A model generated the notes under the pieces. That model did no database searches, had not been told where the DNA came from, and saw only the letters and a program-made list of their open reading frames with translations. A DNA stretch of 17,626 nt from JBBDNT01 sp040877445 (lineage in GTDB: Bacteria > Planctomycetota > Planctomycetia > Planctomycetales > Planctomycetaceae). How positions within the stretch are numbered: position 1 is the stretch's first letter; every line of letters begins with the position of its first letter. The stretch lies in assembly GCA_040877445.1 (NCBI GenBank), contig JBBDNT010000212.1, forward strand, positions 1-17,626, given 5' to 3'. A program made the translations under genes and the position numbers. Of this stretch, positions 5,988 to 12,125 are shown piece after piece.

Positions 5988-7808
5988 TCACCGCGCGAGC
6001 GCCCGGTCGATGCGGGCGAGGCACTTTTCGCGCCCGAGGAATTCGAGCGTCTCGAACATTCCCGGCCCGGTCGCCTGGCCCGTGACGGCGACGCGGACCG
6101 CGTGGATGATGTCCCCCAGCTTGGCCCCCCGCTCTTCGACGAAGCCCTTCATCGACGCTTCGAGTGACGCGGCATCGAACGACTCCGCCGCCGCGAGTCG
6201 CTCGCGGAACCCTCGCAGCAGTTCCGGTGCGGGATCCTTGCGGATCCGCTTGTCGAACGCCTTTTCGTCGTAGGGAAAGGCGTCGTCGGGGAGCAGGAGG
6301 TAGTCGAAGTCGAGGATGTCGCCGAAGACCTTGAGGCGCTCGCCGAGCAGTTGGACCAGGTCGAGCACCGACTGAAGGACGCGATTGAATCGAGCTGCCA
6401 GTTCGGGAGGAACATCCGGCTTGCTGGTCGCCGCCGTGCGTGTGGCAAATTCCAAGGCCGAGAGCTTCTCCGCGAGATCCGGATCAATTTCGAGTCGGCG
6501 TCCCTCATGCAGGACTGCAACGACGCGACCGCTCGTGATTTCCACGTCGAGCGCGATGTCTGCGCCGTCTCCGAATCGATCTTGGAGCAACTCGATGACC
6601 GGAGCGGCATCTGGTGTCGGCATGTGACGCACGAGTTCTTGCGGATTGAATGGCCATTGCAGCAGTCGCGCCTGACGAAGAAACGGCATCACCCCGCCAA
6701 CCCTGTCGACCATCGACAACTCCCCCATCCAATGCTGCTGAAAACTATCGAGCTTGTCGGGGTCGAAGCCGGCGGGGCTTTTGACGACGCGGGCGAGATC
6801 GAAGTTGGCGACGATCGTTTCGCGGTCCATGAGGTCGGTCTTGTCGTCGAGCGACCAGCCGATGCGGGCGAGGGCATTGATCACCGCGACCGGCAGGTAG
6901 CCGATCCGCTCGTAGTATTCGACCATCACCGGATCGGGGCGTTCGCTCTCTGGGATGCCGAGCTTCGGGAAGATGCGGTCCGCCTGCTCGAACATCTTCT
7001 TGAAGAGCGGGTTCTTCTTGTACTTGTCGAGCTTCCGCTTGCTGAGCTTCTCCTTCGATCCCGGAGCGGCGACGTAGGGGATGTGCGCGAAGACTGGCGG
7101 CGCATGGCCGAGCGCCTCGTGCAGCAGCGCCTGGATCGGCGTGTTCGAAAGATGCTCCTGCGCGCGGATGACGTGCGAGATCTCCATCGCCGCGTCGTCG
7201 ATCACCGTCGCGAAGTTGTACAGCGGCGAACCATCCCCGCGCATGATGACCGGGTCGGGCATGTTCGAGACGTCGAACTCGACCGGCCCGAGGATCGCGT
7301 CGTCGATGACGAGCTTGCGGCCTGCAGCGCGAGGCATCAGAAACCGGACGACGTGCGGCTCCCCCGCGGCGACGCGCCGCGCGACTTCGTCTTCCGAAAG
7401 ATCGAGCGCGCGGCGGACGTTGAGATAAGTTCGCTTCTCCCGCTCGGCCGCCGCGCGGTCCGCCTGCGAGACTTCCGGGGGGTCGAAGTCGCGGAATGCC
7501 TTCTTCTCGGCGAGCATCCTTTCTGCTGCCGCGCGATACAGGTCGAACCGTTGCGACTGGAAGTAAGGGCCATGATTTCCGCCGACGTCGGGGCCTTCGT
7601 CCCACATCAGGTCGAGCCATCGGAAGGCGCGGAAGATGGGGCCGAGCGCCTCGTCGATGTTCCGCACGCGGTCGGTGTCGTCGATCCGCAGGATGAACTG
7701 CCCGCCGTGCCGCCGCGCGAACAGCCAGTTGAACAACGCGGTCCGCATGCCGCCGATGTGCATGTAACCGGTGGGGCTGGGAGCGAAGCGGGTGCGAACG
7801 GCGGGCAT
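5988..7808 (-). CDS. gltX: Glutamate--tRNA ligase, long form with insertions
   Basis: Class I aminoacyl-tRNA synthetase that charges tRNA with glutamate. The start MPAVRTRFAPSPTGYMHIGG carries the HIGH-type motif (HIGG at 17-20). RIDDTD is at 41-46 and the KMSKS-type loop KEKLSKR at 252-258. No cysteine zinc motif is seen in the acceptor-binding part. At 606 residues it is over 100 longer than most bacterial GltX. One insertion of about 34 residues follows KLSKR (259-292), which I recall as usual in planctomycetes. A second, about residues 396-480, breaks the C-terminal anticodon-binding region before LVQLLGERLKVFGDI. DNA around the second insertion has distinctly different codon use (see findings). 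In a non-discriminating form the enzyme would also charge tRNA-Gln; the sequence alone cannot tell. No Shine-Dalgarno sequence is visible before the ATG. Confidence 0.95.
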   Translation of the reverse strand: MPAVRTRFAPSPTGYMHIGGMRTALFNWLFARRHGGQFILRIDDTDRVRNIDEALGPIFRAFRWLDLMWDEGPDVGGNHGPYFQSQRFDLYRAAAERMLAEKKAFRDFDPPEVSQADRAAAEREKRTYLNVRRALDLSEDEVARRVAAGEPHVVRFLMPRAAGRKLVIDDAILGPVEFDVSNMPDPVIMRGDGSPLYNFATVIDDAAMEISHVIRAQEHLSNTPIQALLHEALGHAPPVFAHIPYVAAPGSKEKLSKRKLDKYKKNPLFKKMFEQADRIFPKLGIPESERPDPVMVEYYERIGYLPVAVINALARIGWSLDDKTDLMDRETIVANFDLARVVKSPAGFDPDKLDSFQQHWMGELSMVDRVGGVMPFLRQARLLQWPFNPQELVRHMPTPDAAPVIELLQDRFGDGADIALDVEITSGRVVAVLHEGRRLEIDPDLAEKLSALEFATRTAATSKPDVPPELAARFNRVLQSVLDLVQLLGERLKVFGDILDFDYLLLPDDAFPYDEKAFDKRIRKDPAPELLRGFRERLAAAESFDAASLEASMKGFVEERGAKLGDIIHAVRVAVTGQATGPGMFETLEFLGREKCLARIDRALAR

Positions 7809-7815
7809 GGGGCGG

Positions 7816-7892
7816 GAGTGACGAGGTACGAGGTACGAGTTACGAGTGACGAGTGGCGAGTGACGAGTTACGAGTGACGAGTGACGAGCGGC
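7816..7892. repeat. Tandem heptamer array, 11 units of about GAGTGAC
   Basis: Eleven consecutive 7-bp units follow the pattern GAGTNAC: GAGTGAC five times, GAGGTAC and GAGTTAC twice each, GAGTGGC and GAGCGGC once each. The array fills almost the whole 90 bp between the SDR gene and gltX, both on the minus strand. It lies directly upstream of the gltX start and could affect gltX expression. The varied units suggest an old array or slippage with drift. Confidence 0.9.
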
Positions 7893-7898
7893 GCTGGC

Positions 7899-8687
7899 TC
7901 AAATCGTCATCGCCGAAAATCCGCCGTCGACCACGAGGTTCACCCCGGTGAGGAAGCTGCCCGCCTTCTTCGAGGCCATCAGCAGGACGGCGCCGGCGAG
8001 TTCTTCCGGATCGCCGAAGCGCTCCATCGGCGTGTGCCTCATGATCGCCTCGACGCGGTCGGGCGTGAGCACCTTGCGGTTCTGCTCGGCGGGAAAGAAG
8101 CCAGGCGACAGGGCGTTGACGCGAATGCCGCACGCGGCCCATTCGCGGGCCAGGTTCTGCGTGAGGTTGATGACCGCCGCTTTCGTCGCCGCATAGGTGT
8201 AGACCCGAGAAAGGGCGGTGATGCCGGACAGCGAGGCGATGTTGATGATCGACGCCGGGCCGCCGTGGTCGAGCATGTATTTGCCGAACACCTGGCAGGC
8301 GAGCCGCACGCTGCGGAGGTTCACGTTGACGATGCGGTCCCACTCCTCGTCGTCGATTTCGAGGAACGGCGTGGCGGAGTTGATGCCCGCCCCGTTGATC
8401 AGCACGTCGGCCCGGCGGCCTTCGTTCTGAAGTTTGCGGACGACCGCTTCCAGATCGTCGCGGCTGGTCGAGTCGGCCGAGATGAACTCGGCGGACCCGC
8501 CGTTCCCGCAAATTCCATGAACGCAGGAGTCGCCGTTGTGCTTGTTGCGGCCGACGACCACGACATGCGCCCCGGCACAGGCGAGAGCGCGGGAGATCGC
8601 CCCGCCGAGCACGCCGGTCCCGCCGATGACGAGCGCAGTCTGTCCGTCGAGTCCGTAGAGATCCTGGAGATACGTCGCCGAATTCAT
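7899..8687 (-). CDS. SDR-family NAD(P)-dependent oxidoreductase
   Basis: 262 residues, a typical classical short-chain dehydrogenase. It has the Rossmann loop GGTGVLGGA (22-30) and NGAG (98-101, family NNAG). The catalytic Ser is in NIASLSG (S152) and the YxxxK pair is Y165 and K169 in YTYAATK. The end GVNLVVDGGFSAMTI is the usual SDR C-terminus. The N-terminal MNSATYLQDLYGLDGQTALV and the overall pattern recall sugar-acid dehydrogenases of the gluconate 5-dehydrogenase or mannonate type, but the substrate cannot be fixed from sequence. I took the ATG at 8687 because it puts the Rossmann loop at the normal distance; the open frame runs further upstream without family similarity. Four Cys residues in the first 60 (36, 55, 60 and nearby) are rather many for this fold. 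The gene is divergent from the propeller gene. Confidence 0.9.
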   Translation of the reverse strand: MNSATYLQDLYGLDGQTALVIGGTGVLGGAISRALACAGAHVVVVGRNKHNGDSCVHGICGNGGSAEFISADSTSRDDLEAVVRKLQNEGRRADVLINGAGINSATPFLEIDDEEWDRIVNVNLRSVRLACQVFGKYMLDHGGPASIINIASLSGITALSRVYTYAATKAAVINLTQNLAREWAACGIRVNALSPGFFPAEQNRKVLTPDRVEAIMRHTPMERFGDPEELAGAVLLMASKKAGSFLTGVNLVVDGGFSAMTI

Positions 8688-9063
8688 GAAGTTGCCCGCT
8701 CGATCGGAGATGAGGCTCTGGATGCGTCGCCGCGCGCGGCGGAGGCGGCTGGCTCCCCATGATAAACGCCCTCCTGCCGAGTCGCCAGCAACGGGGGACG
8801 GCGAGAACCGCGCGCGGGCGGCGATTCTCGCCGGCCGGCTCCGGGCGCGACCCGATCGCGTGGCGTCGCGGGTGTCCGGACCGGGTAGCCCGATCGCGGT
8901 CGGGACGAGCGCGACGATGCCGCGAGTCGGCCTCTCTGGACAAGCGCCGCCGAATGCGGTTTGATGGTGTTCCGCGGACGATTTTCCGGGAACGATCCGG
9001 CCCGCGCCGGCGTCGCATTGCATCGGGAGACCTCCCCACGACCGCTATGAAACCGGACGCGCG
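8688..9063. other. Divergent intergenic region, 376 bp
   Basis: No convincing gene. An arginine-rich frame (8759-9067, +) ends in an ATGA overlap with the next gene, but its composition is that of a GC-rich shadow. A clear inverted repeat lies at 8800-8832: GGCGAGAA and TTCTCGCC, 8 perfect pairs with a 17-nt loop. CCCGATCGCG occurs twice within about 50 bp (near 8850 and 8889). The promoters of both divergent genes must be here, but I could not assign -35/-10 boxes. Confidence 0.55.
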
Positions 9064-11679
9064 ATGAGTGGAAATTCCGATTCCCCGAACCGTCGGCTGA
9101 GCCGCGCCCTGCATTGCGCGGGACGGATCGGCGATCCGTCCCACGAGCGAGGCGGGCACAGCCGGATCCGCATCTTTCGCCATGGCTTCCTTCGAGGCAG
9201 CTTCGTGATCGCCGCCGCGTTCGTCGCGCTGACGATCGGCGGACGCGAAGTCGTCTCCCAGGAGAATGATGCCGCGAATGCGACGCAGCGCGACTCCAAC
9301 CTCGAAGCGTCCCTCCGCCAAGCTCTCGATGACGTGGAAGCATGGGAGCGAGAGGGAGGAGGAATCCTGCTTCTTGGTGCGGATCGACACGGCGCGCGTC
9401 GGCACATTGCCGCCATCGAGGTTGCGGCCGGTGAGCCTGCGGCTGTTGAGCCGAGATCCGCCGACGCCGGTCCCGGGTTGCTGGTCGCCGCCGATCGTCG
9501 CATGGTCCTCCGGTTGCGGCGGGCGGAAGAGTATCTCGCCGACGGCAAGCACGCCGAGGCGGCCGAGTTTGCTCAACTCATCCTCGACGCCGCGGAGGAT
9601 GGCTTCTTTCATCCCGATCCCGACAAGCCGGAGACGTACCGCAGCCTGAAATCGGCCGCGACGGAACTCATCGGCCGCATTCCCCCCGCCGAATTGAAGG
9701 AGGCATACGAAGGTCCGTACGGCGGCGAGGCGCGCCGTCTGCTCGACCAGGCGGCGAAGAAGGGAGACTTCCCCGCCGTCGCCGACGTCTCCCGCCGTTA
9801 CTTCCACACGGCCGCCGGTTACGAGGCGACGTGGCGGATCGGCACGCAACGGTTCGACCGCGGCAATTTCCTCGCGGCGGCGCTGGCGTTCGAGCGATTG
9901 CGGACCGTCCCGCGGGCCCGCGCGCCGCGCGAGCCGTATCTCTCGTTGCGGACGGCCCTCTGCTGGAGCCGCGCCGGCATGAACGACCGGGCGGCCGAAG
10001 TGCTCGAGGAACTGCCGGTCCGCGAGGATGCCCGCGTCCACGTCGGCGGCCGCGACATCCCGCTGTTCGCTCCCGACGACGACAAGCCCGCATGGCTCGC
10101 GCGGCACTTCGGCGGCGCGGCGTCGCGCGGCGGTCCCGCGCGCGGCGATTGGCCCGTGTTCCGCGGCGACGCGGCCCGCATCGGCGTCGCGGCGTTCGAT
10201 CCCGCGGCCGCCGCCGGGAACGACGTGAGGCAAAGGGAATGGCGGCAGTCCGCCGTCGTCGACCCAGACAAGGTCTATGACGACCCCGGCGAAACAGAGC
10301 GAGAAGCCCGCCTCCGCAGCATGATCCCCGTCGCCCGCACCGACACCGACGCGCTTCCCGTCCGGCAGCCGATCGCCGCGGACGGCCTCGTGTTCGCGCG
10401 CACGCTCGGAACCGTCCGCGCCATGCGGCTCGACACGGGGGAGACCGTCTGGGAATCGATGGTCGACTCGACGTTGAGCGAACTCCTCCGCGCCGACGAA
10501 GAGGTAGAGAAAAAGGACGAAGAAGGAGATACGGGGCCGTACGCGTTTCTGACAGCCGCGCAACGCGACGTGCTCGTCGCCCGTCTGCTCGACGAGCGGA
10601 ACTGGAAGGACGCGCTGCACGGCACGCTCGGCAGCGACGGCGAACGGCTGTACGTCATCGAGGAAATCGCGTTCGCGACTCCCATCGTGCTGCCGAACGA
10701 ACGCGGCGCGCCGACCATCCAGTCGCCATCGCCGTTCAATCGATTGACCGCGTTCGACGTGTCTACCGGGCGCACGAATTGGAAGATCGGCGGCGCGCCG
10801 ACGGATGACGACGGATACGTCCGGCCGCTGGCGGGTCGCTTCTTCCTTGGGCCGCCCCTGCCGCTCGCCGGTACGTTGTACGTGCTCGCCGAGAGCGCGG
10901 GAGCGGTGCGGCTGCTCGCGCTCGACGCGGTCACCGGTTCGCTCGAATGGGAGCAGCCGATCGCCGAGCCGGACTTCGACATTTCCAGTTCGCCACCGCG
11001 GCGGATGGCGGGGAACGCGCCATCGTACGCGGACGGGGTGCTCGTTTGCCCGACGGGAACGGGGGGTCTGGTCGCCCTCGAACTCGACACGCGGTCGCTG
11101 TTGTGGGCCTATCAGGTGGCGGATGGGGAAGTCGCGCCGAATCAGCCTTTCCCGCGACCCCGGCCCCGTCCCGCGCCGGTTCCGGTGAGTACGCCTCAAA
11201 CCTGGAACGAGCCGGTCCCATTGATCGCCGATCGCCGCGTGCTGTTCGTCCCGCCGACGGGAGACGCGCTGCACTGCGTCGGCCTGCTGGATGGCGTTCC
11301 CCGGTGGAAGCATCCCCGCGGAGACGCCGTCGCGATCGCCGGCGTGAGCGGCGGCCGGGTGTTCCTCGTCGGCACGAACGGCGTCCGCGCCGTCCGGTTG
11401 GAAGACGGCGGATCGGTGTGGGAGAAGCCGGCGCCATTCTCCTCCGGCAAGCCCGCCGGCCGCGGCTTTCTCACGGATGAAAGGCTTTACGTTCCGCTCA
11501 CCACCTCGAAGATCGCCGTGTTCGACCTCGCAACCGGCCGCGCGCTCCCGCCGCTCGAATTCCCCGCGGACGCCGATCCGGGCAATCTTCTCGGCACGCG
11601 GGGCGCGATCGTCACGCAAAGCGCCGCGGGCATCGCGGTGTTCGCGCCGCCGGGCGGTCGCGGCGCGAAGCAGCCATGA
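9064..11679 (+). CDS. Secreted PQQ-like beta-propeller protein with N-terminal helical repeats
   Basis: 871 residues, predicted exported. A hydrophobic stretch at about 46-60 (SFVIAAAFVALTIGG) is followed by a likely cleavage region near VVSQEN. Residues 145-320 are helical and TPR-like (RRAEEYLADGKHAEAAEFAQLIL, ALCWSRAGMNDRAAEVLEEL). After GDWPVFRGDAAR (361-372) come propeller blades with the PQQ-like pattern: VRAMRLDTGETVWE, LTAFDVSTGRTNW, VRLLALDAVTGSLEW, GLVALELDTRSLLWAY, LHCVGLLDGVPRW, VRAVRLEDGGSVWE and IAVFDLATGRALPP. These could close one seven-bladed ring. No quinone-dehydrogenase active-site motif is seen, so a structural or binding role is more likely than enzyme activity. Related planctomycete proteins, as I recall them, can be longer. 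The start is uncertain: the first 45 residues include a translated palindrome (9120-9142), and a GTG at 9205 would give a shorter signal peptide. Confidence 0.85.
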   Translation: MSGNSDSPNRRLSRALHCAGRIGDPSHERGGHSRIRIFRHGFLRGSFVIAAAFVALTIGGREVVSQENDAANATQRDSNLEASLRQALDDVEAWEREGGGILLLGADRHGARRHIAAIEVAAGEPAAVEPRSADAGPGLLVAADRRMVLRLRRAEEYLADGKHAEAAEFAQLILDAAEDGFFHPDPDKPETYRSLKSAATELIGRIPPAELKEAYEGPYGGEARRLLDQAAKKGDFPAVADVSRRYFHTAAGYEATWRIGTQRFDRGNFLAAALAFERLRTVPRARAPREPYLSLRTALCWSRAGMNDRAAEVLEELPVREDARVHVGGRDIPLFAPDDDKPAWLARHFGGAASRGGPARGDWPVFRGDAARIGVAAFDPAAAAGNDVRQREWRQSAVVDPDKVYDDPGETEREARLRSMIPVARTDTDALPVRQPIAADGLVFARTLGTVRAMRLDTGETVWESMVDSTLSELLRADEEVEKKDEEGDTGPYAFLTAAQRDVLVARLLDERNWKDALHGTLGSDGERLYVIEEIAFATPIVLPNERGAPTIQSPSPFNRLTAFDVSTGRTNWKIGGAPTDDDGYVRPLAGRFFLGPPLPLAGTLYVLAESAGAVRLLALDAVTGSLEWEQPIAEPDFDISSSPPRRMAGNAPSYADGVLVCPTGTGGLVALELDTRSLLWAYQVADGEVAPNQPFPRPRPRPAPVPVSTPQTWNEPVPLIADRRVLFVPPTGDALHCVGLLDGVPRWKHPRGDAVAIAGVSGGRVFLVGTNGVRAVRLEDGGSVWEKPAPFSSGKPAGRGFLTDERLYVPLTTSKIAVFDLATGRALPPLEFPADADPGNLLGTRGAIVTQSAAGIAVFAPPGGRGAKQP
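9120..9142. repeat. Perfect 10-bp palindrome inside the 5' end of the propeller gene
   Basis: GGGACGGATC (9120-9129) and GATCCGTCCC (9133-9142) pair perfectly around a 3-nt loop. It encodes part of AGRIGDPSHE, before the signal-peptide core. Repeat-derived sequence read into a protein N-terminus is often a sign that the true start is further downstream. Confidence 0.85.
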
Positions 11680-11753
11680 GCGAGCGATGATGCCGTCGAG
11701 CCGCGACCGTGAGCGAACGGGCGCTCGCGCGAATGTCGGAAGCCGCGTGCGCG

Positions 11754-11784
11754 CGTCATTCCCGCGAAGGCGGGAATCCAGGGA
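11754..11784 (+). repeat. REP-like palindrome, copy 1
   Basis: The core is ATTCCCGC, a 4-nt loop, GCGGGAAT (8 perfect pairs), within a wider shared sequence starting CGTCAT and ending ATCCAG. It resembles the short ATTCCC...GGGAAT repeats found in many bacterial genomes. Confidence 0.88.
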
Positions 11785-11853
11785 AGCGCGGACGGGGATC
11801 AAGTCACAGTAGTTCCAAGTTACATGTTGGCAGTTCGGCGAGGCCGCACCGCG

Positions 11854-11884
11854 CGTCATGCCCGCGAAGGCGGGCATCCAGCGG
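11854..11884 (+). repeat. REP-like palindrome, copy 2
   Basis: Same element, same orientation, starting exactly 100 bp after copy 1. The stem reads ATGCCCGC and GCGGGCAT: relative to copy 1, both arms changed (T to G, and A to C), so the pairing is kept. Confidence 0.88.
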
Positions 11885-11928
11885 ATGCGGTAGTCGGCAC
11901 CATGCATCGTTGCCGCTGCGGCGTGGGA

Positions 11929-11956
11929 CTGGATTCCCGCCTCCGCGGGAATGACG
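11929..11956 (-). repeat. REP-like palindrome, copy 3 (inverted)
   Basis: CTGGATTCCCGC, a short loop, GCGGGAATGACG: the reverse orientation of copies 1 and 2, with the copy-1 version of the stem. Copies 2 and 3 therefore face each other and could fold together. Confidence 0.88.
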
Positions 11957-12113
11957 GAAGGCACTGGCGCGGGAATGAAGTCGATGCGCGTCTCCCCATT
12001 CGATGATTTTCATGCCGCTTCGTTACCGTCGCGGCTCGATCGCTCGACAGCCTCCGCTTCCGTTGCGCTTGGCGATGGTTTCGTGTACTCTGGGAAGCAA
12101 CGTCCCACGACAC

Positions 12114-12119
12114 GGGAGA
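12114..12119 (+). promoter_or_regulatory. Ribosome binding site that fixes the start at 12126
   Basis: GGGAGA lies 6 nt before the ATG at 12126. This favours the short form, which begins directly with a signal peptide, over the open frame that extends 41 codons upstream. Confidence 0.6.
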
Positions 12120-12125
12120 CCCGCC

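Larger units (their letters stand above)
11680..12125. other. Intergenic region with three REP-like palindromes
   Basis: 446 bp between two same-strand genes for secreted proteins. The middle holds three copies of a palindromic repeat (listed separately). A short inverted repeat, GAGCG and CGCTC, lies at 11711-11726. A weak promoter candidate is near the right end: TTGCGC (12063-12068), a 17-nt spacer, then TACTCT (12086-12091), upstream of the ATG at 12126. Only 3 of 6 bases match consensus in each box. Confidence 0.5.

Noticed and set aside
6351..7877. 508-codon plus-strand open frame opposite gltX
   Set aside because: It is antisense of a clear GltX, rich in Arg, Asp and Val, and ends inside the heptamer array.
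8759..9067. 102-codon frame ending in an ATGA overlap with the propeller gene
   Set aside because: The overlap is tempting, but the product is about a quarter arginine with no motif and no Shine-Dalgarno sequence, and it crosses an inverted repeat.
9064..11679. PQQ-dependent dehydrogenase activity for the propeller protein
   Set aside because: The blades match the PQQ-like repeat pattern, but I see neither the vicinal-cysteine pair nor the metal and active-site motifs of quinone dehydrogenases.
7840..11964. Very long minus-strand open frame (1374 codons) across the SDR, propeller and flanking regions
   Set aside because: It runs through two well-supported genes, the heptamer array and the REP-like repeats. 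Its translation is Arg/Pro/Gly-rich with no family pattern. It is a GC-rich shadow.
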